A stretch of 64,000 bases of DNA, taken from Heligmosomoides polygyrus polygyrus (Eukaryota; Nematoda; Chromadorea; Rhabditida; Heligmosomidae). Below are positions 21,059 to 32,177 of the stretch, piece by piece (positions within the stretch are counted from its first letter, which is position 1; the number at the start of each line of letters is the position of its first letter). The position numbers were made by a program, and so were the translations under genes. The DNA is taken from the NCBI GenBank assembly GCA_947396885.1, contig OX377206.1:47847631-47911630 (forward strand), in the 5' to 3' direction. A model generated the notes under the pieces. It ran no database searches. It was not told where the DNA came from and worked only from the letters and a program-made list of their open reading frames with translations.

Positions 21059-21479
21059 TTGAACCCCCTCCCATACCGTGCTATCTACATTTTGAGAGGA
21101 TGAGACGCCATTATGGTGTTCCGCTCAAATGCCAACGTGCGCTGCCCTCAGTTCCCTGCGCACCCTCTGAACTAGCGTTAGTGATTCCCTGACGAATACT
21201 CCCTGGACGAAAAGAGCGAGGCCACGGGGCTCTCCTCACTGCCAATTTTTTGGTAATACGTAGATGGCAATATCACTTTTCACAATGGAGCCGACCCGCG
21301 CCTTGGACGACCCTGCGATAAAGCGCTGTCGGGAAGTTCAATACCTACGTTAAGATAGGACATCCATAAAACAGTCAAAGTCATGCTGTAAACGGCGTCT
21401 TACCAGTGGAGCGTGAGATTCATCAATACTAGTATCGCAGCCGATCGAAGACGCTCGGACTCATGAAATTGATCAGAGT

Positions 21480-22195
21480 CGTGATCAAATTCACGGTTAA
21501 GAAGGTCAAATCGGTGTGGAGAAGGGGTGCCACATCAGATCAGCGACGCAAATAACGCAGCACGAGTCACCATCGCTGGAATTCTTATTCGAAAAACCGA
21601 GAACAGCGCTTCTATGACACCATTGTGACGTCGGATGAGAAGTGGATCCACTACGACAATACCACACGAAAGCAGCAATGGTTGAGCTCCGGTGAGGTTC
21701 CGAAGACGAGACGAAACCTGACATTCACGAAAAAAGACGTGCTCTGTGCTTGGTGGAACAGTAGAGGTCTGGTGCATTTGGAGGTGCTGGAACCAGGCCA
21801 AAGAGTCACGGCAGACCTTTACAAAGAACAACTGAGCCACGTGGACAAGCACTGCGTCAACAAGGAGGCAGCGCTCGGCCGCACGCTGCAAACGTCACGC
21901 TGCAAAAATTGAGGAGTTGTGAACTTCTGCCTCAAGCGCCTTTATAGCCCAGACATTGCGCATCAGACTACCATCTCTTCCAGTCCGTGCAGCGCGCTTT
22001 GGCGGAAAAATTCAAGAACCTGACGAAGTCGAAATTGGGCTGTCCAACTCCTTCGACTCGCAGGCACCGGAGTACTTTCGTGAAAGGCATTCTTTGAGTG
22101 GACGTTGGCGGCATGTCATTGATACGGGGTACGCATTAATTATGGGTCTCAGCGAAAATTTGCGGACTTGAACCATGAGCTAAATTTTTTCTGAA
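21480..22195 (+). pseudogene. mariner transposase relic
   Basis: Readable blocks in order: ANNAARVTIAGILI, VTSDEKWIHYDN (first catalytic Asp in DEKW), RKQQWLSSGEVPKTRR, FTKKDVLCAWWNSRGLVHLE, TADLYKEQLSHVD, then ASDYHLFQSVQRALAEKF at about 21960. The second catalytic block (HHDNARPH) is lost in frame-shifted sequence near 21870-21900. It covers about the last two thirds of a transposase. Confidence 0.85.
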
Positions 22196-22289
22196 AATTT
22201 AAGTGCTATTTTTTGTGATTTGCTTACACTATGCTACACGAAAAGTTTTGTGTACGTTCTTTGCATACTAAACTATGGTTAGAGCTCAT

Positions 22290-23320
22290 CCAAAGCGTGC
22301 CGCCGTCCATCGGTCTGCATCAGGAAGCTCATGAGTCGAAGAAAATTGCTCTATCTTCTATCTTCCATCTGTTTTTCAGCGATTGGTCCGAAACACGATT
22401 TAACGGTTCGAGGAGCTCGAAAGTACATCGGACAGGAAAGGACGAGGTGGAAAGGTTTCTGTCGCAACGTCTGACACCAAGAAAATATTCGTAAGAAAAA
22501 TTCCTCCTGGCTGAATGAGGAACGTGACGAAAGAGGAAGGCATCAGCGTTACCTCTGTGAGAAACATTGTCAGAGAGAAGCTAGAGCTTCGCCCTTACCG
22601 ACAGCAGACGGCGCATTTCCTCTCGCCCCAAATGGAGAACGTGCGGATGAAGAGATGCAGGAGACTTTTGACGCACTTCGCAGATGGCACGCTCCGGAGC
22701 CCCGCTTTCAGTGACAAGAATTTTTTTTACAAATAGGACCTATTGTAAATCTACAAAACAACTGGGTTCTTGCAGCAGATGAGAAATAAGAAGCAGGTCA
22801 AGGTTTCTAAAGGAAAAGTCATCGGAAAGACTGCACATTCAAGCTTTGTTATGGATTGGGGTGTGATAACCTCAGATGGAAAGACGCCACTGGTGTTCGT
22901 CGATGCTGGAGTTAAGATCAATATGTAAATATACTTGAAATCGGTCCTGGAGAATGTTTTAAAGCCATGATCTATTTCTCACTTTGGAAACAAGCCATGG
23001 TGCTTTCAGGAGGACTCGGCTCCTGCAGACAAGTCGAGTGTCATCCAGCAGTGGTGTTTGCAGATTTCGTCGCCCATAAGAATGGCCATCAAATTCACCA
23101 GATCTGAACCCCCTTGACTATTCGGCCCGTCAGTTTTAGAGCACAAGCTCTCAGCTACAAGATACAATAACTTGGGTTCGCTCAAAACTGCAGTTAGGAA
23201 AGCTTGGAATGATCTCGATGAAGACTCGTCGCGTGCCACCTGCGACGTCTTCGTAACTCGTCTGAAAAGCTGCATACGCGGAAAAAGAGGGCACTTCGAA
23301 TGGAGACTTTGATTGTTAGG
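22290..23320 (+). pseudogene. Tc1-like (IS630/Tc1 superfamily) transposase relic
   Basis: A helix-turn-helix region (VTKEEGISVTSVRNIVREKL) leads into ELRPYRQQTAHFLSP and a CRRLLTHFADG piece. A catalytic DEK at about 22780 and GKTPLVFVDAGVKIN follow, then a WPSNSPDLNPLDYS-type block near 23085-23125 (read in pieces), TAVRKAWNDLDEDSSRA and a C-terminal GKRGHFEW. Five or more frame breaks. No terminal repeats were recognised. Confidence 0.8.
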
Positions 23321-23919
23321 GAGATTGGTAAAGACTACGAAATGTATTTATCCGTTTTGAATAGTTTGCGTTACTATGACACTTCGATTATTTGAGGCCC
23401 ATAATTAATGCGAACCTGTAATAAAGGAGATTACCTCATGTGTTAAATCATAGTCATTCTTTTCTTGTAGCGAAACTTCTTTTGAATCAAAACCGACATT
23501 TATAATTCAACAATCTGGTAAATCTTTCATATCTCCTTCGGTGACTTTGTAGTGAAAGGATAAGGCAGTGGTGTGCTCAACAACTATCCACCACATTGTC
23601 TGAATACGCAGTCAATTCACTTTCAAGAGGCAAATGGAAGCGGAATGAGTGGCTTATCTCGCAAATTATTAAAGAGCACTGAAATAAAGCTCAGGCTTGT
23701 CCTTTATCTACATTCACAAAATCATTTCCGTTTTCTCTAGTAAAGCGAGCAGTAATGTTGGGCCTATCCACGTTGTTATCTCACCAGGAAACTATCTCAA
23801 CTGTAGGTCGAAACGGCCCAAGTGATGTATATGGGCAGAATCGCCTCTCTCTGGGAAACAACAAAACGCAAGTGTTCTAACCCCAATACAACTCTGCGCA
23901 GAGTTGGGGACGATTGAAG

Positions 23920-24136
23920 TTGGGCCGTTGGCGGCGTTAGTCTCTGCCTGCACGCGGAGGGCCGGCTGAAGTTGGCTGGAAACAGCGATGACGATCGAGC
24001 GGCGGTGGCGCAGTGGGTAGAGGGGCAGCGTAATCCCCATGATCCCTGTTTCCAGCCAGCTTGAGTCCGCCCTCCGTGTGCAGGCAGAGAGCAACTCCGT
24101 GTGCAGGCAGAGAGCAAAGGCCGCCAATGGCCCAAA
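23920..24136. repeat. 65-bp inverted repeat around a tRNA-like core
   Basis: The left arm (23920-23985) starts TTGGGCCGTTGGCGGC and ends TGGCTGGAAACAG. The right arm (24046-24136) is its complement with an extra 23-bp tandem copy of a CTCTGCCTGCACACGGAG unit. The loop and right arm read as a tRNA-like unit: A box TGGCGCAGTGGGTAGAG and a B-box-like GCTTGAGTCCGCC. A SINE with an inverted partial copy is the best reading. Confidence 0.7.
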
Positions 24137-24328
24137 TGAGAAGCAGTTCTACAAACAGCATTGGCTTTTACGAAAACATTTCAAGTTAGGGAGATATCTC
24201 TAGAACACAATGAACAAGAAGAACGTTCCAAATCAAAAACGAGTTTTCACCAATTTTACGATAAAACTGAAAAATTAAAATTTGGAGTAATTATGACGCA
24301 GTTCACAACAACAGTGCGACGATGAGAA

Positions 24329-24549
24329 GATGTTGAAGTGAAATCTGTGCTAGGTTGCATGGAACCGCGTAATCCCGCTACGTATGTTCATAAAAAGTTC
24401 TACCGTAACGAGCCACGCCTCCAAGCAATATTTCCCGGTCTATTCGTTGGAACGAGAACAATACTAGTTCACCATTTCACTGCTGGATTATTGTACCTAC
24501 GGTCGCTTACACTGGAACGAGATCCCTCTCATAAGGCTATTGTAGTATA
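24329..24549 (+). CDS. Possible host exon, unidentified
   Basis: An open stretch of about 72 codons reads MEPRNPATYVHKKFYRN, RLQAIFPGLFVGTRTILVHH and FTAGLLYLRSLTLERDPSHK, then a stop. The composition is protein-like and one frame only is sensible. No clear acceptor was found at the start, and the donor before the stop (GCTATT|GTAGTA) is weak. It might be part of a + strand gene with the next three entries. Confidence 0.35.
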
Positions 24550-24598
24550 AGAGGTAGATCTTGTTTGAAGAATGCATGCAAAGGTTTCTATTTTTTAG

Positions 24599-24665
24599 CT
24601 CTGTTGGACCGTGTGAATCTAGAAGTTGTATATCATGGAAAGGGACTAAAGCAGCGAGACGCCAG
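24599..24665 (+). CDS. Possible short host exon
   Basis: Acceptor TTTCTATTTTTTAG, 67 open nucleotides, donor GCCAG|GTAATC. One frame reads LLDRVNLEVVYHGKGLKQRD; a second frame is also open. Splice signals are good, but the peptide is too short to identify. Confidence 0.35.
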
Positions 24666-24801
24666 GTAATCTAATGGAACAAATGCAAGTCGTCCGTAAT
24701 ACCACAAGGCTATATATTCATTATGTTCCATCCACAAATTAATTATGTTCGTATTCAGAGGGAACATTTTCTTTAAAAAAGTAAAAAAACTAATATTTCA
24801 G

Positions 24802-24865
24802 AAAAGTTATGCTGCTAAAGAATATGGTTTTCCCATTAAAGTGGTTTCGTCATTAATGCAATAAT
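24802..24865 (+). CDS. Possible short host exon
   Basis: Acceptor CTAATATTTCAG is followed by KSYAAKEYGFPIKVVSSLMQ and a TAA, right against a strong donor (AAT|GTAAGT). In the frame that would follow the previous exon's LLDRVN reading, a stop comes earlier. So either the previous exon uses its other frame or this is not coding. Confidence 0.3.
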
Positions 24866-25088
24866 GTAAGTCACCTCCTCGTAATGCTTTTAGGTCTTCA
24901 TCCTATGGTTTATGGTTTCCAGTCAAGGCTATACAATTTGGTTCGGAAAATTTGGTAATCCTCTTATGACAGCTCTTTGGAAAGGCAATAAAATTAGCTC
25001 CATTTTTCCAAAGCTTTTTAAAATCACTTTTCGGTTATTATTCGCTGGACAGTAAAATATTAAGAAGGCCAATCAATTTTTAGGATAG

Positions 25089-25331
25089 GTATCCTCTTCC
25101 TACTGGAATTGTGGAGGCAAACAGATTCGTATTAGGCCTTTGAATCGGCTTGGCAAAGATAATCAGAAACAGTCCTTTAGTCATTTATGCTTCCAAATTA
25201 AGTCAGATATCAACTCACTGACCGTGGATGCAAGTATGAAAGAATTGGCCGGCATGGTGATTCCGATTTTTAATCAGTTCCCAATATGGTTATCCCGTAC
25301 ATCCAAAAATTGCCTGCCGTGCAGACTGTGA
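25089..25331 (+). CDS. Possible terminal exon, unidentified
   Basis: Eighty codons open to a TGA at 25329-25331, reading SYWNCGGKQIRIRPLNRLGK then IKSDINSLTVDASMKELAGM and FNQFPIWLSRTSKNCLPCRL. The composition is that of a real protein. The only nearby acceptor (AATTTTTAG at 25083) puts a stop in this frame six bases later; TTAGGATAG at 25088 would be needed. No family recognised. It could be an exon or a relic of an unknown element. Confidence 0.35.
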   Translation, partial: VSSSYWNCGGKQIRIRPLNRLGKDNQKQSFSHLCFQIKSDINSLTVDASMKELAGMVIPIFNQFPIWLSRTSKNCLPCRL

Positions 25332-25737
25332 CGCTTGAACCGGACAGCACCTAAGTGTATGTCGTTTTATATCATCGCCAAGATCAGCCCATATCAAGCG
25401 CCACGATGAGCCGAAATCCAATAATTAAGTTACGTATCGCCATTATGAAAAATGGCCTCTGCTTTAGTTTTGTGCAGGACAGCCATGGCTTGAATGACCT
25501 TACACCCATCTTGAGGTTAGAAAGGTACCAACTCCACTCCACCTTACGCTCACAGCAGTTCTGCTGTCAAAAAACTTCTTATAACTTTCACCGAAATCAT
25601 AACAAATTCATCTCCTGTTTTCCGTCGTTTGTTAGATGACAACTGTGCAAGACATTCTACATAGAGACCATGCAATCTCTTAAACTCAATCGTCTTCTCC
25701 AGGCACTGAAGGTACGGTTGTCATGTGAAATGATATA
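25332..25737. other. Unassigned stretch
   Basis: A 94-codon + frame (25355-25639) and shorter - frames overlap here. None shows a motif or splice context. It is probably 3' flank of the preceding open frame. Confidence 0.3.
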
Positions 25738-26419
25738 TTAGGCTGGCCAAAGAGTCTTGAGACGAGATTTTGAAAACTTCAGAATTTTCTGAAAAAAAAA
25801 TCAAAAGTCAAGGGGGTCAGTGAGGGTCATGTAGAAGGTTCCAGAAGCTTTCGCTCTATGACTGTATAAGGGCTCGCGCGCGTCATTTTGGTGACATGTC
25901 GAACATGATTAGTCAACAACAGCTTCGAGTGGTCATCTTCTACGAATGGTCCCGACGCTCCAACGCGAGCACAACGGTCTCTGATATCACCAATGCATTT
26001 GGAGAAGGGACTGTAAGCCGGACCACAGTGCAGCGTTGGTTCACTCGATTTATTCAGGAGATATGATCCTTGAAGGGGAGAGCGGAGTGGACGACCTTCT
26101 GCTATTGATGATGATGGATTGCACCTCGTCATCAAATCCAATCGAGAAGCAACTTCGAGGGGACTAGCAACAACCTTCGGCTGCACCCACTACACCATCT
26201 CGGCGATCGAAAAGTTTTAACGAGATGGATCCCTCATAGGCTGACCGAGGCACACAAGCAAGCGCGAATGGGCATATGCCAGTGACTCCTCGTGCAGCCA
26301 CATTGAAAGGCATTTCTTGAGGACTTAGTGACTGAGGATGAGAGCTAGATGCTCTACGATGACAGCGCACATCATGCCGCCTGACTCCCACACGACGCAG
26401 AACCACCAGTCCAGCCTAA
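25738..26419 (+). pseudogene. mariner element, internally deleted
   Basis: The left end reads TTAGGCTGGCCAAAGAGTC and the right end CCAGTCCAGCCTAA, inverted over about ten bases. Inside, MISQQQLRVVIFYEWSRRS, VSRTTVQRWFTRFIQE, LTRWIPHRLTEAHKQAR and AFLEDLVTEDE follow the N-terminal half of a mariner transposase up to the first catalytic aspartate. The C-terminal half is missing, and stops and frame shifts are frequent. Confidence 0.8.
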
Positions 26420-26529
26420 GACAGACCTACACCAACGCAAACATTTACTTTGCGGTTGGTGAGATTGGAATAGGCCAATCTACCAATTAAGCTGCTGGCG
26501 GCTAGCAAGACTGTCACCGCTTCCATATA

Positions 26530-26715
26530 CCTTCCACTCCTACGGAATATTGTAGAGGCATTATCAATGTACCAACGAAATGAACTGCGGTAGCCAATCG
26601 ATGTACAGGTCAGCGTTTTACTCTTCTCAGACAAGTCTGGTACTACGCTGCTGACCCCGGAGATGAAATGCTTCTCTGACCTGGGTCGAAATCCGAACCA
26701 AGGACCCTCGATTCG
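26530..26715 (-). mobile_element. SINE1, diverged copy
   Basis: On - it shows the B-box-like GGTTCGGATTTCGACCCAGG, then GTAGTACCAGACTTGTCTGA and GCTGACCTGTACATCGATTG, in the order of the complete copy at 17734-18034. The head and tail are decayed. Confidence 0.7.
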
Positions 26716-27054
26716 GTGTTCATACGACAGTCGTATCTTCTCCACTACAACGCGCAAAAAGGGCCTTCTAACATACCACAATGTAGCCCACCATAAATTT
26801 GATGTCATGAGCTGCATCGTTAAAGCAGCTAACACCTGAAGCATATCTCTAAGCACATCTTTGATATACTGTTATTGATAAACGATAGTTATGGAATGAT
26901 CCGTGGCATGAGTGATGGCAACTGACAAAAATTTCTTCTAAAACTCTATGAGCAGTTGAACAGCCACTGCAAGATGCTTCAAAGGTTGCCCACCGGTTTC
27001 CCATTTCTAGACTTTCAATTAATATTAGCTACCTTCTAGCGATTTGGGGGAGTG

Positions 27055-27430
27055 GAGCGCAGTCGGGGAGATGCCGGATGTCGCACGCACCAATGCCCGG
27101 TTCCTGGTTTGAATTTCTCGCTCAGGTCAATCAAGGGTGCCATCCCTCTAATTGTAAGGCGTAAATCCATGTTATACTTCGGTGACGTTGTTGTCGGCGA
27201 TGTCGGCGAAAGTGCTGAGCTGGTGCTACGCAGTGCGCAGGCCTAAGGTTGGTGAGTTAGTACCAGAGTTGCCTGGGAAGCATAAAGTACTGACCTGTTC
27301 GTAGGTTGGCCAGCGCAGGTAATTGTATTGGCCAAAAAGGCATTTATATCTCCTCCGACACAAACTGGGGAAGTAATAGAATACGTGGCGCATCACAAAG
27401 GGGATTGAATAACGCAGTCTTTCAGATTTG
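27055..27430 (+). mobile_element. SINE1 copy carrying a Harbinger-like MITE
   Basis: Head GAGCGCAGTCGGGGAG, B-box-like GGTTTGAATTTC and body GTACCAGAGTTGCCTGGGAA follow the SINE1 order. They are interrupted at 27158-27243 by an unrelated GC-rich insert flanked by TAA. The 3' end decays near 27425. Confidence 0.75.
27158..27243. mobile_element. Harbinger-like MITE inside SINE1
   Basis: The 86-bp insert is flanked by TAA on both sides. It contains CATGTTATACTTCGGTGACG near its left end and GCGCAGGCC at its right end, related to the MITE at 32400-32517. The three-base duplication fits PIF/Harbinger elements. Confidence 0.6.
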
Positions 27431-29161
27431 ATTTTATCAGTGGCATATTAAAGGAAAAGTCAGTGTTTTAAACAACACAGGCAGATCCGCTAGCTGTTTG
27501 TGAAGTTCAGCACAATCGAAAGCCTGGGAACGAGCGGAACCCGTAACTGATTTGTGCCACACACAGCGATCGGCTTCTCTTTGTTTCCGACTGCGCCGAA
27601 CGCTCCTACTTACTCGGATCCGCATTAATTAAATACTTAAAAATGCATTAGAGGCTTGTTACCATTCTTGTTACGAGATTTGTGTCACACAGAGAAGATT
27701 TGTGTCAAACAGGGAAGTATATCCCTCTTACAGTGATAGTCGAATGGTATCATCAACTCGTTACCAGCTCAACTCTGACCATGAGCAAATGCACGGCGCA
27801 TTAGGAGAATCGGCAACTGGAAGCACTGTTTGTGTTCCGAGAAGGGCACTGGTTTCTGGGCTCGTGCGACCTGTCACGTCAGCTCCACAGGCGGAGTGTT
27901 GTGATAAAAAACGTGTCTAATCTTCAACATGATCGAAATTCGTGCAGCGGTTTTTCAACGTTGAAAAACGCCCGCTCCTCCCTGTCCTCTCACAAAGCAC
28001 CTCGATCCAAATGATTTATGGCTTTACACTCTGTTATCGTCGGACGAATCGTGTTGCAAGGTGAGTGCTCACACACCACCGCGCGCTGTTATCGTAGCTG
28101 CAGTTGTTGCAGTAGTTTTTTGAAGTCGTCGAGTGGACAGAAAGTCGTTCAAGAATCTCCACCTGCGTTTCTGGTCTGTTCCGCTTAGGTAGTGGGAGAG
28201 GAAGAGGGGGCTAAACTATGTTCATTCATTTCTTTTGTTTCTGAAGTGTACTAGATTAGAGGCAGTACTGATAAGGCCCCTCGGCTTATTCTTTAGAAAT
28301 GTTGGTGAAAGGTTCTAAAACATGCTACTGTAACATTGCAATATTTTCCACTGACAGGATTTTTCCAGATCACTAGAAGGCAAAAATAGGATACTGGTGT
28401 AGCAAAGTCGAAGAGCAGAACGGCTCTTCAGAATCGCTTTCGAGTTATAATTTGTGGGTCTGTTAAAAATGCTATGAGGCCGTTCAAATTCAGCACTATT
28501 TAAGCAGCTCTACCTTGAGGAAATTAACAGAGCGTCTCTCGTCATTTGTCCATACAACAGAGCATCTGAAGCCCGCGAAATGGATTCGCTTGAGTGATGC
28601 GGCTCCCAGAGGTCGCCTTCAGTTTGACAGGTATTCGTCTACGTAACGATGTGTAGTGCAGTTGGACCGAGAATGTGGTCTTACGTGCCCCCAAATTGGT
28701 TCTATGATAGGGCACTCTAAGCTAACAAACTCGTCTATCCCACCCAGGGACAACGAGTCGGTGAAAGACTTGTCTGAATAGGAAAACGCACAAATTAAAC
28801 ATCACCTCGAAGTTCTGTCTCTATATATATCTATATATACATATTTATATATTCTACCATCTCTCTATATATATATCGTTGGCTAACACCGTATCCGACA
28901 ACATTATCGACGTTCCAGAACTGCATCCGTTCATACGGATAAATAAATAAATAAATGAATAAATAAATAGTGCTAAATTTATTCAGCTAGAAGTAGAATA
29001 CGCACCACACAACGATACTGTTCAAATTTATCCTTATACTTAACCAGAAGTATGCCTGGTTCTATTTTTATCTCAGCGAGTACACACTCCTGTATAAGGA
29101 TCTACACAGAAACCTAGGCCTCAAAACTCAAATGTAATAGTGCAACCAGAAGCACAGAATG
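27431..29161. other. Unassigned stretch with a 20-bp palindrome and AT repeats
   Basis: GTTTTTCAACGTTGAAAAAC at 27950-27969 is a perfect 20-bp palindrome. A short + frame from ATG at 28013 meets a good donor (GCAAG|GTGAGT) at 28058, but nothing supports it as a gene start. 28820-28880 is TA-rich, and 28941-28968 is (AAAT)n. No gene identified. Confidence 0.4.
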
Positions 29162-29361
29162 NNNNNNNNNNNNNNNNNNNNNNNNNNNNNNNNNNNNNNN
29201 NNNNNNNNNNNNNNNNNNNNNNNNNNNNNNNNNNNNNNNNNNNNNNNNNNNNNNNNNNNNNNNNNNNNNNNNNNNNNNNNNNNNNNNNNNNNNNNNNNNN
29301 NNNNNNNNNNNNNNNNNNNNNNNNNNNNNNNNNNNNNNNNNNNNNNNNNNNNNNNNNNNNN
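29162..29361. other. Assembly gap of 200 N
   Basis: Exactly 200 ambiguous bases, a conventional scaffold gap size. The true length is unknown. It sits against a (GAA)n array, which probably caused the break. Confidence 0.99.
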
Positions 29362-29497
29362 AGAAGGTGATGATGATGAAGAAGAAGAAGAAGAAGAAGA
29401 AGAAGAAGAAGAAGGTGGTGATGAAGAAGAAGAAGAAGAAGAAGAAGAAGGTGATGATGAAGATGAAGAAGAAGAAGAAGAAGAAGAAGAAGAAGAC
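29362..29497. repeat. (GAA)n / GATGAT microsatellite
   Basis: Runs of GAA with short GGTGATGAT interruptions. Read as coding it gives poly-Glu or poly-Lys, which is an artefact. RTE copies in this window end in the same (GAA)n/(CTT)n tract, so this may be an RTE tail partly hidden in the gap. Confidence 0.9.
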
Positions 29498-29562
29498 TGT
29501 TGCGCCAGGCGGAACTAACCTGCACTTTCTGCTTCTCGGGCAGCGATACTACGCTATACACC
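29498..29562 (-). repeat. SINE2 tRNA-like unit, inverted copy
   Basis: The complement of the 46598-46668 tRNA-like unit: GTTGCGCCAGGCGGAACTAA, then TGCACTTTCTGCTTCTCGGG. It is followed by TCGAGGATATCGCGGATGTT, which also precedes the unit at 46.6 kb, but there in the other relative orientation. Confidence 0.7.
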
Positions 29563-29910
29563 GCCGGTTGACAGGCTTCGAGGATATCGCGGATGTTACG
29601 TGCGGTCAAACTTTTTGCTGCGAGCGGCGGACGGCGAAAACGATGAGTCATTCCGCTCAGCGGCAGCTGCGGGCGCCTCCGAACGGCATGACTCATCGAA
29701 AAGCTAGAGCGCAGATAGTCTGCCGGCGCCGTTGGAGCGGCGACCGCAATACTGACTCACATCATAATCACCACTGCCGCTCCGGCAGCCTCTCCTCCGC
29801 TGCGCGCCCCCGCCGCTCGCGGAAGAGCTCGCGGCCGCGCGCTCGTCGCCGACGGCGAGCTCTGCGTTCTTGCCCTATGGTTAAGGATAGGGCAGATGCA
29901 ACGCTGCAGA
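29563..29910. other. GC-rich block between inverted SINE2 units
   Basis: The first 45 bp match 46555-46597. The rest is GC-rich with short self-complementary motifs, such as GACTCAT copies around GGCATGACTCATCG. The open + frame across it reads Arg-rich sequence with no motif. Function unknown. Confidence 0.4.
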
Positions 29911-29924
29911 AGAGTGGGGAGGGG

Positions 29925-30025
29925 GCTTAAGGCGTAACGTCGTTGCCTGGAAAGCAGAAGGTGCGGGTTCTAGTCCCGCCTTGTGCAAGAGTTTTGATCG
30001 CGGGAAAACATCCTGTAACAACATA
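29925..30025 (+). repeat. SINE2 copy
   Basis: GGCGTAACGTCGTTGCCTGG, AAAGCAGAAGGTGCGGG and a B box GGTTCTAGTCCCGCC precede GCAAGAGTTTTGATCGC and an ATCCTGTAAC tail. This matches the copy at 46598-46704. The acceptor stem is partly lost. Confidence 0.75.
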
Positions 30026-30234
30026 TAGCCTCTCTATCAGCCTCACCAGGCTTAGACAAATGTGTATCAGGGTCTCCGGAAAGCTTTGAGAATTTTTGAT
30101 GCATCCAAGTAAAATGACATAGCTTTTCACATGTATGTATCATGCTATTATAATTATTTGTAGATCATAGAGTTCTGATCTAAAGCCCAATCAATACAGT
30201 CGCCTCTTCCCTAGATTACGAAAATCCGTCGGTA

Positions 30235-31325
30235 TTATCATGTCTAGCCGAGCTGACTACCACATCATTTTACTCCGATGCTTCCGTTCCGGCTTCAGCC
30301 AAATCGACACCCATCAGCAGGCTGTGTCGCTGATGGGTCCCGAGCCCACCTCCATTGCTACGCTGTACCGCTGGTTCGATCGAGTTCAAGAGGAGAATTC
30401 CCCTCGACGATGCTGCTCGGTCCGGACTTCCTCTATCGAGAAGTACAACGGTCGTCCTCGCGTCAGTTCAGACTGATGGCTAAGTCTGTACGAGATATAG
30501 AGGGAGACGGGCACTCCTAAATCTACCGTTTATGATATCCTCACTCGATCCGGTCTTGTGGCGAAGCGTCCTCATACTGTACCCCCACGATCTGACAGCC
30601 GCCGAGAAAAGCACACGTGTGAAGGTCTGCTCTTCTGTACTCTCCCTCTACTGAAGGACGGGATGGACTGAGACGATAGTGATCATGGATAACGTACAGC
30701 AACCCAGACAGCAAGCTACAGTGGCTACCTCTAAATAAAGACCCACAGCCCATCCCAAAAAGAGATATCCACGGCAACCTGCTACCTGCTCTCTTCATAT
30801 TACTGTAGCAAGGGTGTGGTTTAGTACCAGGTCCTGCCGGCTGGACAGTCGATTGACGCCAACCTCGTCTCCTCACAACTGGTACATATGGAGTCCAGTT
30901 ACCCGCTGACCGCATGTATAATACAAGGGCAAGATTCATTTTCTGATGGATAATGCGAGGCCTCACTTCGTAAAGACTAACCAGAGCCAGCTATAGAAGC
31001 TGAACATAGTGTGGCTACTCCATCCACCTCACTCCCTGGATCTCTCTCCCTGTGATTTCCACGATTTCCGCGGTCTCAAGCACTTCTACCTTCGACGGTA
31101 GTTTCACAACCACGACGACGTGGCGCGCGCAGTCGACAAATGGGCAGCGTCACGCCCTGCTTCTTTTTGGAGAGAGCCATTTGCCTCCCTTCTCGAAAGT
31201 TGGAGGAAGGATGAGGCCACCAAGAGATCATACATTGTTGGTTGACTAATCTTTTGTTCAGTTGCAGTTTGAATACAATAAAAATTCTGAATTTTCTCAA
31301 AACGTTCCGGACACCCTGACAGTAG
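30235..31325 (+). pseudogene. mariner-family transposase relic
   Basis: N-terminal SSRADYHIILLRCFRSGFSQ and TSIATLYRWFDRVQEEN, then STVYDILTRSGLVAKRP, GVVYQVLPAGQSIDANLVSS, a MDNARPHFVKT-type block at about 30942, a HPPHSLDLSPCDFHDFRGLK block at 31020-31080 and ASFWREPFASLLERWRK. The order is that of a mariner/Tc1 transposase with D-x-D catalytic blocks; several stops interrupt it. The right end reads GTTCCGGACACCCTGACAG. Confidence 0.8.
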
Positions 31326-31329
31326 GACT

Positions 31330-31805
31330 CCCGGCCCGGATCGCTGGCGGCGACTAGTCGGGTTTTCTCTCCCTTTGCTCTAGATTCGGCTACTCGTATA
31401 TTTCGATCGAGCTGGTATTCGGTGCGACTCTTTTTTATGCAAGCGATTTCGTCTGGTGGCAGGAAGAAACAATTCAAGTCTATTCGGCTACTGAATTGCC
31501 ACGACGAACGGTGAATTGCTTCGATTGTTCATTTGTGATTGCGTATTGAGTTGATCATGCTTTCCACGCCTGTCTCCCAAGTTCTTAGAAGAACGAAGCG
31601 GCTGCTGTTGTCTTATCTGGATGCCTATGTGATGTGACATGGTGTCTTCGTAGGCCGGCCTGTCACAAGGGCCTGTCGCCTGCAATCGAGTGTCCGTGAT
31701 CGGCTTAGCTCGCAGAGCGAACAGTTTCCAGTGGCAACACGTGGAGGAGCGGACATCGCCACCCTGGCGCAACAGTCTTGATCGCAACAAAACGTCCTGT
31801 AACAG
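31330..31805 (-). pseudogene. RTE 5' region fragment joined to a SINE2 tail
   Basis: On - CTTTTGTTGCGATCAAGAC-like sequence and GTTGCGCCAGGGTGGCGATG lead into GGCGACAGGCCCTTGTGACA. The latter also occurs at the 5' end of the RTE at 36908-40068 (about 39955-39985). The downstream part (IACIKKSRTEYQLDRNIRVA) is open but unrecognised. The copy is truncated before the endonuclease. Confidence 0.65.
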
Positions 31806-32003
31806 CATTCCTGTATTAAATCACTAGGTAAACGGATAGACAGACATAAACTCGCACCGTCCACACCGCATTTGCCTACCTTCAGATTTAACAGTTGGCA
31901 ACTGGCACGCAAATGCTTCAAACGAACTCAAAACGCAAATTTGTTAACAGGCAACAACTCCTTCTGAAAGTGTCACTACCCCTTCGTTATAGTAAGAGGA
32001 AAC

Positions 32004-32177
32004 GATGGTCGCGAAGCAGCAGCAGGCTTCAAATGGGGTGTCTTATGGTCAAATTTGGTACCAAACGAGTTCTCGTAGCAAGGCGAACCCTGCTTGGGTA
32101 AAAAACACTAAAACGCGTTTAGGAGTCTTAAAAATTGAACTAAGAAGACTAGTTTTGCCACAGGCCCCTCCCCATTA
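32004..32177 (+). CDS. Small open frame, 57 codons, unidentified
   Basis: From ATG it reads VAKQQQASNGVSYGQIWYQT, SSRSKANPAWVKNTKTRLGV and LKIELRRLVLPQAPPH, ending in TAA. The C-terminal half is basic with a Pro-rich end. The composition is protein-like and only one frame is open. It could be a small gene, a terminal exon or a piece of an unrecognised repeat. No splice partner was seen. Confidence 0.35.

Noticed and set aside
29367..29930. Poly-Lys/Arg-rich 187-codon frame next to the gap
   Set aside because: The first third is a (GAA)n microsatellite, then SINE2 sequence, then GC-rich DNA. No coherent protein.
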